A DNA stretch of 64,000 nucleotides. Origin: JANNYA01 sp031422315. Its GTDB lineage: Bacteria > Pseudomonadota > Gammaproteobacteria > Xanthomonadales > SZUA-5. Numbering within the stretch: the first letter of the stretch is position 1; every line of letters begins with the position of its first letter. The notes under the pieces are model-generated. The model was not told the DNA's origin and made no database searches. It saw only the letters and a list, made by a program, of their open reading frames with translations. Location of the stretch: the NCBI GenBank assembly GCA_031422315.1, contig JANOQN010000037.1, positions 1-64,000 of the forward strand. The letters are read 5' to 3'. A program made the position numbers and the translations under genes. Positions 17,997-26,962 of this stretch are shown in pieces.

Positions 17997-19241
17997 TCAC
18001 TCAAAAGAAGAGCTGAAAATCAAGTTTGCGACACCGCGAAACTGCGCAATGCTGGGGGCTGTGATAGCGCCAACCCGAGCGTTATCGCGAGCATTCGCAA
18101 TACCCGTTGGGTTACCCATGAACGATACATTGGGATTCGAAAAATAAGGGCGTCGCGGCCCACTTTGGGTGTTCATGACGGTTCGGAAAACGCCGTCAAC
18201 CAAGTGGCCGACGCCATAGTTAAAGGCTGAGTTTGTATCGCCAAAATTGTGCAGCATGCTCATATTGTGCCCATGCTCGTGCGCATAGCTCAAATTGCCA
18301 ACCGCACAGCTGCGCGTAGTGACTTGAAAAGCAAAAGCATCGCCTCCGGGCGGCGCGCCCAAAACGTAACCAAGCCCGCAGACACCGGTCAGCTCGGCGA
18401 GCATGCCAACCATATCCGCACCTACGTCATTGCGCCAGTTCGCCACGCCAGGGTCGCTTTGTAGCCAAGTAAGGTCAATATTTGAATCGCCATTTTCTGC
18501 ACGCGTGGTAAAGCGCACGCCAGCGAGGCGAAAGCGCGCCGTCATTTGGCTATTCGAAAACACCAGATTCGCCGAATCCACAGCCTGCTGCGCAAACGTC
18601 ATCGCGGCAGCTTGGCCGCCCAACTGCGTGACGCTGCCGGGCGCCACGACGATAAGCACGGCTATCTCGACACTGCCTTGGTTCTGTGCGCTTGCAATTG
18701 GTGCGCGCGGTTCATTGCCTGGTTCATTGAGAAGCATTTCCCGGCTTGATTCATCTGATGCAGCTGAATCTAGGTGCGCGGGCGATAAGTCGACAGTTTC
18801 GTTAGGCGCAGCAATCGCGCTGCAGTCTGGAAAACGATCAGTGTCGATTCGCATCAGTACGTTGCCGCCTTGGGTCGGAGTAATTTCAAAAATGCCGCTT
18901 GCAACACTGATGTAGCCCGCAAGATGCTTGCCATCGTAAGTCAGGGTGATTTGCTCGCTGGCATTGCCTTCAATGATGCCTTGCCAGCTGATGCGACCGT
19001 CTTGTGCTTGTGCTTGCGTGCGACTAGCAACGATTTCGCGATCAAAAAGTGGTATCCGCAGCGCATTGGCGTCCAAGCGTATCGCCGCAGCGTTAACGTC
19101 AATGTAGCGCGCCTCAACCGCCGCAGGCGAGGGCGCTGGCACTGAGTTGCGCAGTTCGCCAGCCAGCGTAAATGCAGGTATTTCGGGATGCGCATGGGTG
19201 GTGATGGCAACGCTGATGAAAAAAGCGGTAAATCTCAACAT
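17997..19241 (-). CDS. Secreted zinc metalloprotease (metzincin, reprolysin/M12-like) with C-terminal F-E motif
   Basis: A 414-residue exported protease. The start ATG 19241 is set by GGAGG five bases upstream and opens a signal peptide (LRFTAFFISVAITTHA). A pro-domain of ~190 residues is followed by the protease domain (VEIAVLIVVAPGSVTQLGG...). The zinc motif is HEHGHNMSMLHN at residues 321-332: three histidines at metzincin spacing, but Ser in place of the usual Gly at the turn. VMNTQ about 35 residues later could be the Met-turn. The protein ends in LIFSSSFE, like two other secreted proteins in the window. It is the first gene on its strand after recQ. Confidence 0.82.
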   Translation of the reverse strand: MLRFTAFFISVAITTHAHPEIPAFTLAGELRNSVPAPSPAAVEARYIDVNAAAIRLDANALRIPLFDREIVASRTQAQAQDGRISWQGIIEGNASEQITLTYDGKHLAGYISVASGIFEITPTQGGNVLMRIDTDRFPDCSAIAAPNETVDLSPAHLDSAASDESSREMLLNEPGNEPRAPIASAQNQGSVEIAVLIVVAPGSVTQLGGQAAAMTFAQQAVDSANLVFSNSQMTARFRLAGVRFTTRAENGDSNIDLTWLQSDPGVANWRNDVGADMVGMLAELTGVCGLGYVLGAPPGGDAFAFQVTTRSCAVGNLSYAHEHGHNMSMLHNFGDTNSAFNYGVGHLVDGVFRTVMNTQSGPRRPYFSNPNVSFMGNPTGIANARDNARVGAITAPSIAQFRGVANLIFSSSFE

Positions 19242-19440
19242 CAATCCTCCGAACGGCATGACTGTGATTCAATAGTCTAAGCCGACTAAGCTACGTTTTT
19301 ATAAATCCTAGCGAGTCAGCAACTTGGCGAACATCGCTTGAGTTGCTGATCGGCGGGGATTTTAAATGCGCTATTGCATAAACAGCCACACTTCTTCAGG
19401 TTAAACTCGCGCAATCAATGCGCCTTGGTGAGCCGAATAT

Positions 19441-21255
19441 TTGTCCACAGTAATTTTGAATCGCGCACAAGAAGTGCTGGCGCGAGTGTTTGGCTATGAG
19501 GATTTTCGCGGTGAGCAGGCCGCTATTGTCGAGCACGTCACCAGTGGCGGTCATGCGCTGGTGTTGATGCCAACTGGCGGCGGAAAAAGCCTGTGCTATC
19601 AGATTCCTGCGCTGCTCAGGCGAGGCTTGACCATCGTTATTTCTCCACTTATTGCATTGATGCAAAACCAAGTGGCGCAGCTGCAAGGCTTTGGCGTGGC
19701 AGCAGCGGCGCTCAATTCAAGCGTTGATACCGAAAGCTCGCGCGAGGTCTACTTTCGAATTCGCCAGGGTACGCTGAAGCTCTTGTATGTCTCGCCTGAG
19801 CGCTTGCTGATGGATGGCATGGTGAGCTTCCTTATCGATGTGGGCGTTAGCTTAATCGCCATTGATGAGGCGCACTGCGTATCGCAATGGGGGCATGACT
19901 TTCGCCCGGAATATCAAAAGCTGAGCGTGCTGGCAGAGCTTTTCCCAGATACGCCCAGGCTTGCGCTGACTGCCACCGCCGATGAGCGCACCCGCGCTGA
20001 AATTGCGCAGGTGCTGGGCCTTATTGATGCACCGCTATTTGTATCGAGCTTTGATCGGCCGAATTTGCGCTTGAGTGTGGTCGAAAAGATTGACCCAACG
20101 CGCCAATTGCTGCGATTTTTAAGCGCGCATCCAGGTGAAAGCGGTATTGTCTATGCGCTATCTCGAAAGCGCGTCGACGAACTAACCGCCAAGCTCAATG
20201 AAGCCGGTGTGCGTGCGCTGGCCTATCACGCTGGGCTTGACAGCCAGCAGCGCAGTCAAAATCAAGCGCAGTTTTTATCCGATGAAAAAATCGTTATGGT
20301 CGCGACGATTGCTTTTGGTATGGGCATCGATAAGCCCGACGTGCGCTTCGTGGCGCATGTGGATTTGCCCAAAAGTATGGAAGGTTACTACCAAGAAATA
20401 GGAAGGGCCGGGCGCGATGGCGGTCCAGCTTACGCGTGGATGTGCTACGGGCTGGCCGATTTAGTGCAGCTCAAGCGATTTATTGAGGAATCTAGCGCAC
20501 CCGAAGCGCGCAAACGCTACGAGCGTTCGCAGTTGGACGCGCTACTCGCCTATGCCGAAAGCACAGGCTGTAGGCGCGTGCCGCTTTTGCAGCATTTTGG
20601 TCAACCTTTCACTGCGCCGTGCGGCAATTGCGATCGCTGTTTGCACCCGGTGCAGCAAGTCGATGCGACTGAATCAGCGCGGCAAATGCTGTCCGCGATT
20701 CACCGCACCGGCCAAAAATTCGGCGCAATTTATGTGATTGCCGTGCTGCGCGGCGCGCAAACCGAACAGGTCGAGCGCTTCAATCATCAGCAGCTCAGCG
20801 TGTTTGGCCTAGGAAAAAACTGGTCTGAGGATCGCTGGCGCGCGCTGGTGCGCCAGCTGATTGCCAGAGGCATGGTCGAGATTGATCACGAGGGTTTTGG
20901 CGCACTTAAACTCACCGAGCGCTGCCGCCCACTGCTTAGAGGTGAGCAGACCTTTCAAATGGCTAAGGAAGTTGAAGCTGAGGCGCCCGTGCGCGGCAAG
21001 AAAAAGCGCGCCGAACCCGGCAATAGCGCCATCAAAAGCGATCCACTGATGGAAGCGCTGCGGGTTTGGCGTAAAGAAACCGCCACCGAGCAAAAAGTAC
21101 CGCCGTTTGTGGTATTTCACGATGGCACGCTGCTCGCCATAGTCGCAGCGCGCCCGAAAACGCTGAGCGCGCTGGCTAAAATCTCGGGGCTCGGCGAGAA
21201 GAAGCTGGAACGTTATGGTGATGCTGTTTTGCGGATTGTGAAAGCTGGGGGTTAA
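19441..21255 (+). CDS. recQ: ATP-dependent DNA helicase RecQ
   Basis: 3'-5' superfamily II helicase for recombination repair. Motif I is MPTGGGKSLCYQIPALL, motif II DEAHCVSQWGHDFRPEY, motif VI YYQEIGRAGRDG. The RQC zinc site (CRRVPLL... CGNCDRC) and winged helix follow, and the C-terminal ~80 residues are an HRDC domain (VPPFVVFHDGTLLAIVAARPKTLSALAKISGLGEKKLERYG). 604 residues is close to E. coli RecQ. Start TTG 19441 is used; there is no ATG near it in frame. Confidence 0.97.
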   Translation: MSTVILNRAQEVLARVFGYEDFRGEQAAIVEHVTSGGHALVLMPTGGGKSLCYQIPALLRRGLTIVISPLIALMQNQVAQLQGFGVAAAALNSSVDTESSREVYFRIRQGTLKLLYVSPERLLMDGMVSFLIDVGVSLIAIDEAHCVSQWGHDFRPEYQKLSVLAELFPDTPRLALTATADERTRAEIAQVLGLIDAPLFVSSFDRPNLRLSVVEKIDPTRQLLRFLSAHPGESGIVYALSRKRVDELTAKLNEAGVRALAYHAGLDSQQRSQNQAQFLSDEKIVMVATIAFGMGIDKPDVRFVAHVDLPKSMEGYYQEIGRAGRDGGPAYAWMCYGLADLVQLKRFIEESSAPEARKRYERSQLDALLAYAESTGCRRVPLLQHFGQPFTAPCGNCDRCLHPVQQVDATESARQMLSAIHRTGQKFGAIYVIAVLRGAQTEQVERFNHQQLSVFGLGKNWSEDRWRALVRQLIARGMVEIDHEGFGALKLTERCRPLLRGEQTFQMAKEVEAEAPVRGKKKRAEPGNSAIKSDPLMEALRVWRKETATEQKVPPFVVFHDGTLLAIVAARPKTLSALAKISGLGEKKLERYGDAVLRIVKAGG

Positions 21256-21270
21256 CAAGCGAAGTAAAGT

Positions 21271-23358
21271 CTAGACGTTCAAACTCAACAAATCCCAGCG
21301 CCAGCACAGCACCGCAAACAGCAAAAACGCCGCCACGCTCAAAGCATAGCCTAGCTTCGCCAGTAGTCGCCAGCGGCTGGTTAACACACGACCCAGCAGC
21401 AGCGCGCGAATTACCGCAAGCAGCGCCAGCCCGGGAAGCAAAATCATAAACATCCAAACCGCAGAGTTTGGATAGCTGTAAAGCGCATCTGGGCCGGACA
21501 AATCTGCGGCTGCCATGGCAAATGCAGCGATCATGGCGAATGCAACTAACGCGTTGAATAGACTCAAGACCTTCACGCCTAATAGCCCAGGCCTGCGATC
21601 TGAGCCTATGCCTGCGTAGGCACTAAACCAAGCGACAAGCGCTATGAACCCGCAAACGCCCAGCACACCCAACAGCAATAGCGGGTGCGTCCAAGTGCTT
21701 AGCTTGGTTGAGGTTGAAATGCCGCTGCTGCTGGCAAACCCGGTGATTTCTATGCCGGTTTTTTCGGTGAATTGCACAACCGCGCCGGAATCATGGTGCT
21801 GATAGATCAAAGGTGCAACCGGCACAAAGACATCTGTTTTGCCGCCCGATTCAATCTGTAAGGAACCGTTCGGCCACGGCTTGCCTGCTGCCTTGACCGA
21901 CACGCCGGTCAAGCTGGTGACTAACCCATGAAATCCAAAAAATGCACGCCGATTGCTGAGGTAGCTTCCGAGCGGCGCTGTCCGCTGTGCATCGCTCAGC
22001 GCAATCGCAACTGGCGCGGATGCAATGGCTGCGGGCGCCAAATAGCTAACGATCTGCCGTACGATTTGCTGCGCGGGTTCGCGGCCGTTGTCAGTGTTGA
22101 TCGACACGAACACGCCGAGCGATAGCTCAGGAATCGTGATGAAGGCGGTGTGAAAGTTCAGCGTTGCACCGCCGTGCCCGTAGCCGCGAAATTTGCCAAA
22201 ATCTTGTGTCAGAAAGCCGCTACAAATCGGCTGCACGCCTATTGCTGATGGGCTCGTGGATTTGTCAGCGGCGCCGTTGCGAAAGCACTGATTTTGCATA
22301 GCGCTCAACGTTTCTGGTTTAAGTATCGATACGCTCTGCAAACTGCCGCCGTTAAGCAGTGCGCGCGCGAATTGGCCCATATCGCTTGCGGTAGTTGAAA
22401 GCCCGCCCGCCGGAGCTACCTGAGCGATTTGCTCGATGGGTTGCTCAACAAAACCACCTGCCATATAGCGCATGCCTTTACTCAATTCAGCCGCCAGCGC
22501 GCCGCTCATTTGGCGCGGATCGGTGGCTAATTCAATTGGTTCTTTGAAAGTAGATTGCTTCATCGCGAGCGGATCAAAAATATGCTCCGCCACATAGTCT
22601 TCAAACAGCTGGCCCGACACTTTTGCGACGATGCTGCCAAGCAGCGCCACGCTATAGTTGGAGTACACCGCTTCTATACCCGGTTCACGCACGCGCCTGG
22701 GCCGATATTTAGCTAGGTAGCTATCCAATGTCAGCACTGGCGTCGGCGCTTTGACGAATAAATGCCCGAGCGCCAAGTCTTCAAAACCGGCGGTGTGCTG
22801 CAATAAATCCCGCACTTTAATGACGCCGGTAAAACCATCGCTTGGGATTTTCAGTTCAGGCGCTAGATAATCATTGGCCGGTTTGTCCAAATCAAGCTTG
22901 CCCTGTTCGACCAATTGCATGGCCGAAATATAGGTGAATAATTTTGAGAGCGAACCGACTCTAAATAAGCTTTGCTGTGCGTCTACCGAATGCTTTGGCA
23001 GCGCGGTAATGCCATAGCCTTTGCTCATCAGTACCCGATCAGGCCGCACCACTGAAATACTCATGCCGGCCAAGTGATCTCGCTTTGATAATGCGTCTGC
23101 AAGTCCATCGACATAGGCTTCTAGCGTGCATTCCGTGCCTTCGCAAAGTGCAACTTGTGCAAATTGCGGATCGGCTAGCGGGACTACCGTTGCGCCCTGG
23201 GCACTGATGCTGGCGTGAAACAGCGCCGCAATGCCTGCAAAAAAGTGCAGCAACGGCTTTGGCCTGCATGGTTGCTTGTTTAAACGGGGCTTATTTAGAC
23301 GCCCACTGCGCAGCAAATCGATCAAGCTGCTAATGCGGTCACGATTGCTCGATGCCAT
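21271..23358 (-). CDS. Serine hydrolase (class C beta-lactamase/PBP fold) with a C-terminal four-helix membrane domain
   Basis: A 695-residue protein of the beta-lactamase-related peptidase (S12) superfamily. SxxK is at Ser136-Lys139 (GSLSKLF) and YxN at Tyr232-Asn234 (YSNYS); a HGG-like third motif is GYGHGGATLNFH. An N-terminal export signal (about residues 36-55) precedes the catalytic domain. After ~120 residues of beta-rich sequence come four predicted membrane helices (about 570-690). Such proteins usually act on D-amino-acid peptides or esters rather than beta-lactams. The tail would anchor it in the inner membrane with the catalytic domain outside. Convergent with recQ. Confidence 0.8.
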   Translation of the reverse strand: MASSNRDRISSLIDLLRSGRLNKPRLNKQPCRPKPLLHFFAGIAALFHASISAQGATVVPLADPQFAQVALCEGTECTLEAYVDGLADALSKRDHLAGMSISVVRPDRVLMSKGYGITALPKHSVDAQQSLFRVGSLSKLFTYISAMQLVEQGKLDLDKPANDYLAPELKIPSDGFTGVIKVRDLLQHTAGFEDLALGHLFVKAPTPVLTLDSYLAKYRPRRVREPGIEAVYSNYSVALLGSIVAKVSGQLFEDYVAEHIFDPLAMKQSTFKEPIELATDPRQMSGALAAELSKGMRYMAGGFVEQPIEQIAQVAPAGGLSTTASDMGQFARALLNGGSLQSVSILKPETLSAMQNQCFRNGAADKSTSPSAIGVQPICSGFLTQDFGKFRGYGHGGATLNFHTAFITIPELSLGVFVSINTDNGREPAQQIVRQIVSYLAPAAIASAPVAIALSDAQRTAPLGSYLSNRRAFFGFHGLVTSLTGVSVKAAGKPWPNGSLQIESGGKTDVFVPVAPLIYQHHDSGAVVQFTEKTGIEITGFASSSGISTSTKLSTWTHPLLLLGVLGVCGFIALVAWFSAYAGIGSDRRPGLLGVKVLSLFNALVAFAMIAAFAMAAADLSGPDALYSYPNSAVWMFMILLPGLALLAVIRALLLGRVLTSRWRLLAKLGYALSVAAFLLFAVLCWRWDLLSLNV

Positions 23359-23398
23359 GGTTTATTCCTTAGAATGGGTTGCATCAACTTTGTAAACT

Positions 23399-23803
23399 TC
23401 AGCCGGCCACAATCAGTTGAATTTGCGGCTGATAAAGCGTGAAGTTTTTATCGGCTGAAATGACGGGGATATTTTCGCTAAGTGCTGTTGCCAGCAATAA
23501 TCGGTCAAATGGATCCCGATGTTGTGGCAGCAAAGGAATGTCTGCGTACGTCGCTATATGCGTGGTTTTAAGATCAAGCAAAGTGAAGCCATCTCGGCTA
23601 ACAATCTCACTCAGTGCAGAAATCGGCATCTCAAACTCAGGTAGTTTGCCAATCTTTTGTTTGACAGTAATTTCAAAGAGCGTGATTGCGCTAACAAAAA
23701 TTACATTGCGCGCGTCGTTAATTAACTCATAAATGCCTGGGTTTAACTTATTGCTTGTAAGCTGATACCAAATCAATATTTGGGTATCGATTAGGTAGTT
23801 CAC
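23399..23803 (-). CDS. vapC: PIN-domain toxin of a VapBC-type module
   Basis: Predicted ribonuclease toxin of 134 residues. PIN acids are visible: Asp6 in YLIDTQILIW, Glu44 in ITLFEITVKQKIG, and the DPFDRLLLATALSENIPVISAD block that holds the later acids. This is the PIN subfamily often paired with short DUF2281-like antitoxins. Start GTG 23803 shares one base with the stop of the upstream antitoxin (TAGTG), so the pair is coupled. The module sits immediately downstream of nlpD. Confidence 0.88.
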   Translation of the reverse strand: MNYLIDTQILIWYQLTSNKLNPGIYELINDARNVIFVSAITLFEITVKQKIGKLPEFEMPISALSEIVSRDGFTLLDLKTTHIATYADIPLLPQHRDPFDRLLLATALSENIPVISADKNFTLYQPQIQLIVAG

Positions 23804-24036
23804 TACATGTATTCCTTTAAGTCATGTAAAGGCTCGTTAAAATCATCTGGGATACTGTAAATTTTATTTTGGCTTTGCGCATAGCGTAAGAGGCTGCCTG
23901 GCTGCCTATCTGGCGCTTTTTTGGCCTGATTCTCGTGCGCCAAACCAAGCCGAAAATAGTGAATCAAGTCAAAGATTTCAGCCAATTTATGTTCCGGAAT
24001 TTGCCGAAGCTCGGCGATAATTTGTTGCTCTAACAT
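23803..24036 (-). CDS. vapB: Antitoxin of the VapBC-type module
   Basis: A 77-residue protein. The N-terminal half is one amphipathic helix pair (EQQIIAELRQIPEHKLAEIFDLIHYFRLG), as in DUF2281-type antitoxins, and the C-terminal tail (FNEPLHDLKEYM) has the FxEPL motif that contacts the toxin in this group. It precedes and overlaps the toxin gene by one base, the usual order. Autoregulation is expected for the family, but no operator palindrome is obvious in the 37 bases examined upstream. Confidence 0.8.
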   Translation of the reverse strand: MLEQQIIAELRQIPEHKLAEIFDLIHYFRLGLAHENQAKKAPDRQPGSLLRYAQSQNKIYSIPDDFNEPLHDLKEYM

Positions 24037-24277
24037 GATGCTTGCCTCGCCTTGGGTGCAATGTCATTAAATCAAGAAATGTGCAATTTGACTTCAAATT
24101 GCCAGCTACTTCGCTTAGTTAAAAACAGCTCCTTATCCATATCCGATATTTGTTTCAAACGCCTGAAGATTCTGTGGGGAGAAGGAGCCATTTGTGCTGA
24201 CTTTGCTAATATATCCATAGATTTTTACGCGCTTTCAATAACCGCCATTAGTAGAAGCAAAGCTTGCTCGCAAACCA

Positions 24278-25381
24278 CTACCTTCTCGGCAAAACCCCCA
24301 GCGGATCAACCGGCTTGCCGTTTTTGCGCACTTCAAAATGCAGCAGCTCTTTGCCTTGCGGGTCTTTGCCCATTTCGGCAATCAGTGCGCCTTGTTTGAC
24401 CACCTGGCCCTCTTTGGCGCTGCGGGTTTGGTTGTGGCCGTAAGCGGAGAGCGTATTTTCATCGTGTTTGATGACGATTAGCTCGCCATAGCCGCGTATG
24501 CCACGCCCGCTATACACCACGGTTCCGGCTTTGGCGGCATATACCGGCTGACCCAAATTGCCGCGAATATCAATACCTTGGCGGCCGGCGTCTGAAGCTG
24601 CGAAAGTGCTGAGCAAACGGCCTTCGGTAGGCCAAGCCCAGCCGTTGCTGCCCGGTTTGGGCGCGCCGCTTGCGCCTTGCATGGGTGCGGGTATAGCCTC
24701 AGGAATCGCGGCTATCGTGGGTGCAGGAATCGCTGGCGCGGGTGCAATCACTTCGGCGGCGGGCGAGGTGCTAATTGAAGGACTTAGCACAGTTTGATTG
24801 CTTGCTGTGGGCGAAGCGGGTGCAGTTGTACCGGTGACAACACTCGAACTCGAACCAGGGTCTACGCTAACAAAGCCTTCGCTCGCTGGCACCACGGTGG
24901 GTGCCAGCGTAATGCTGGTGCCGTCAGCTGCGGGTGCGGTGCCAGTAGCTGGCGTCGAAACTGCGCCTGTAGAGACGGTGCCTGTGCTGTTGTAACCATC
25001 GGTTGACGATATTGGCTGCACGTCAGGTTGAATAGCGGTGATCGCTGTACTCTGCGAGCTGCCTGATTCAAGTCTGCTGGATGCTTGCTTCAAACGCAGC
25101 ACTTGACCTGGATAAATAATGTAAGGCTCATAGATCTGATTGAGCTGCACCAACTCACGCACATCCAGCTGATAGCGAAACGCAATGCCATACAGTGTGT
25201 CGCCTTTTTCAACGCGGTGCTGATCAGATTGCGGTGCGTTGCGACTAGGCTCGACTCGATTTGCAGTGCTAGTGCGGCGCACGCTAACCGTCGGGTCAAT
25301 ACAGGCGTTGAGCAGGCAAGCCAAACTGATCCAGCAGACTAGACGTGCGGCTCGGTGTAAGTGAGTAGCAACCAACATCAA
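24278..25381 (-). CDS. nlpD: Murein hydrolase activator NlpD (LysM-M23 lipoprotein)
   Basis: Outer-membrane lipoprotein that activates an amidase (AmiC in E. coli) at the division site. Lipobox CLLNAC lies at about residue 26. One LysM domain (about 55-98: VEKGDTLYGIAFRYQLDVRE) binds peptidoglycan; a ~130-residue Ala/Pro/Thr/Ser-rich linker follows; the C-terminal LytM domain (about 262-367) includes GIDIRGNLGQPVYAAKAG and LLHFEVRKNGKPVDPL. The zinc ligand His before GIDI is replaced by Gln, as in non-catalytic NlpD activators. The gene overlaps pcm by 4 nt. rpoS, its usual downstream neighbour, is absent here. Confidence 0.93.
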   Translation of the reverse strand: MMLVATHLHRAARLVCWISLACLLNACIDPTVSVRRTSTANRVEPSRNAPQSDQHRVEKGDTLYGIAFRYQLDVRELVQLNQIYEPYIIYPGQVLRLKQASSRLESGSSQSTAITAIQPDVQPISSTDGYNSTGTVSTGAVSTPATGTAPAADGTSITLAPTVVPASEGFVSVDPGSSSSVVTGTTAPASPTASNQTVLSPSISTSPAAEVIAPAPAIPAPTIAAIPEAIPAPMQGASGAPKPGSNGWAWPTEGRLLSTFAASDAGRQGIDIRGNLGQPVYAAKAGTVVYSGRGIRGYGELIVIKHDENTLSAYGHNQTRSAKEGQVVKQGALIAEMGKDPQGKELLHFEVRKNGKPVDPLGVLPRR

Positions 25382-26085
25382 ACAATTCCTTGCAAAAGGG
25401 GAACGAACATAACTTGCGCAATTGATTCTTGTGACCAGCCGTTTGTACCGTGACGAAACACCGTCAAGGTTTGCTCGCGCGCATCGCCCAAGGGCGCGAT
25501 GACCACGCCACCGACGCGAATTTGCGCAAAAAACGCGTGTGTCAGTGACAAGCCGCCGGCCGCCACAATCGCCGCATCAAACGGCGCTAAGGCGGGCCAA
25601 CCGAGCGTGCCATCGGCATGGCTGCTGCGAATGTGCTCCATGCCTTGATGGCGTAATCTCCGCCTTGCAGCGCGCAGCAGCTCATCAATGCGCTCAACAG
25701 TAAATACTTCTGCAGCCAAATGACTCAGCACTGCTGCTTGATAGCCACAGCCCGTGCCGATTTCCAATACGCGCGTAAACGGCTCCCCGACGTGCTCAAA
25801 GTGCTGGATCGCCAGCTCACACATGCGCGCAACAACCCACGGCTGACTTATCGTTTGCCCCAAGCCAATGGGTAGCGCGGTATCTTCATACGCACGCGTT
25901 TGCAGCGCTTCATCGACGAACAAATGCCTAGGCACTGCGGCCATTGCGGCCAGCACGCGCGGGTGGGTAATGCCCTGAACTTGCAAGCGCGCCACCATGC
26001 GATCGCGCGCGCGCTGGCTGGTCAGCCCGTTGCCAGCTTGATCACGCGCAATCGGCGAAAGCCTGGAAATATGATTTGAGCTCAT
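25378..26085 (-). CDS. pcm: Protein-L-isoaspartate O-methyltransferase
   Basis: Repairs isoaspartyl residues in damaged proteins using SAM. Visible family motifs: GLGQTISQPWVVARMCEL (substrate loop), VLEIGTGCGYQAAVLSHLA (SAM motif I), VERIDELL and DAAIVAAGGLSL. 235 residues, slightly longer than E. coli Pcm because of ~25 N-terminal residues. It lies between surE (40-base gap) and nlpD (4-nt overlap), the conserved stress/stationary-phase order in Proteobacteria. Confidence 0.95.
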   Translation of the reverse strand: MSSNHISRLSPIARDQAGNGLTSQRARDRMVARLQVQGITHPRVLAAMAAVPRHLFVDEALQTRAYEDTALPIGLGQTISQPWVVARMCELAIQHFEHVGEPFTRVLEIGTGCGYQAAVLSHLAAEVFTVERIDELLRAARRRLRHQGMEHIRSSHADGTLGWPALAPFDAAIVAAGGLSLTHAFFAQIRVGGVVIAPLGDAREQTLTVFRHGTNGWSQESIAQVMFVPLLQGIV

Positions 26086-26125
26086 GCCCTGCTGCCCGTT
26101 TGAATCATCCGAATCACAAAGCGCG

Positions 26126-26878
26126 TCATAAAGCGCGCGACCAGCGCGCCAGCGTTTCCATCGCGCTGTAGCGGGTTAGATCGATGGTGATCGGCGTGAT
26201 CGAGACAAAATTGCGGCGAACCGCATCAAAATCCGTGCCGAGTGCATCATCCGCCGCCGCACCCGCTGGGCCGACCCAATAGATGGTGTTGCCACGTGGA
26301 TCGAGCTGGCGAATGGCTGGTTCACCTCGGTGCCGATTGCCCAATCGCGTGACCTCAAAACCGCGCAGCTGCGCCCACGGCACGTCCGGCACGTTGACGT
26401 TTAGCAAGGTATCGCTGGGTAGCGGATCAGCGAGTAGCAGCTCGACCACGCGCTTGGCGACTTGACCGGCGGTGTCAAAATGTTTAGGCGCGTGATTTTC
26501 GCTGACAATCGACATCGCGACCGCAGGCAAGCCCAAATTGCGGCCCTCCATCGCGGCCGCGACGGTTCCCGAATACAGCGTGTCATCACCCATATTGGCG
26601 GAATTGTTAATGCCGCTGACGACAATGTCGGGGGTGAAATCGAGCAGCCCACCGAGCGCCAAATGCACGCAATCAGTTGGTGTGCCAGTCACTGAAAAAA
26701 CGCCGTCACTAAGCGTTTGTACACGGATTGGGCCGCTTAAGGTCAGCGAATTGCTCGCGCCCGAGCGATCTCGATCTGGAGCGACGACGCTAACTTGACC
26801 CAATTGCGACAGCCAAGTCGATAGAATTTTTATACCGGGCGCGTGCACGCCGTCATCGTTGCTGACCAAAAGCCTCAT
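26126..26878 (-). CDS. surE: 5'/3'-nucleotidase SurE
   Basis: Divalent-metal survival nucleotidase. The metal site MRLLVSNDDGVHAPGI opens the protein, so the start is ATG 26878 rather than the longer frame to 26983. Further motifs are VVAPDRDRSGASNSLTL, TPTDCVHLAL and VSGINNSANMGDDTLYSGTVAAAMEG. 250 residues is the family length. First gene of surE-pcm-nlpD; its promoter region is shared with the divergent Smr gene, with under 90 bases between the two starts. Confidence 0.96.
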   Translation of the reverse strand: MRLLVSNDDGVHAPGIKILSTWLSQLGQVSVVAPDRDRSGASNSLTLSGPIRVQTLSDGVFSVTGTPTDCVHLALGGLLDFTPDIVVSGINNSANMGDDTLYSGTVAAAMEGRNLGLPAVAMSIVSENHAPKHFDTAGQVAKRVVELLLADPLPSDTLLNVNVPDVPWAQLRGFEVTRLGNRHRGEPAIRQLDPRGNTIYWVGPAGAAADDALGTDFDAVRRNFVSITPITIDLTRYSAMETLARWSRAL

Positions 26879-26962
26879 TGCTACCTTACAAACCAAAAAA
26901 CGGGAAAGTTCCTTATCATACCGGGGTTCCCGCAGGAGAATTCGCGCGAAAGCGATTTGAGC

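Noticed and set aside
23399..24036. CRISPR or phage remnant in this accessory-looking gap
   Set aside because: No regular repeats, integrase or phage gene; the content is a simple toxin-antitoxin pair.
24052..24399. 115-codon ORF between vapB and nlpD
   Set aside because: Its last third is antisense to nlpD, and the rest lacks a ribosome site and coding character.
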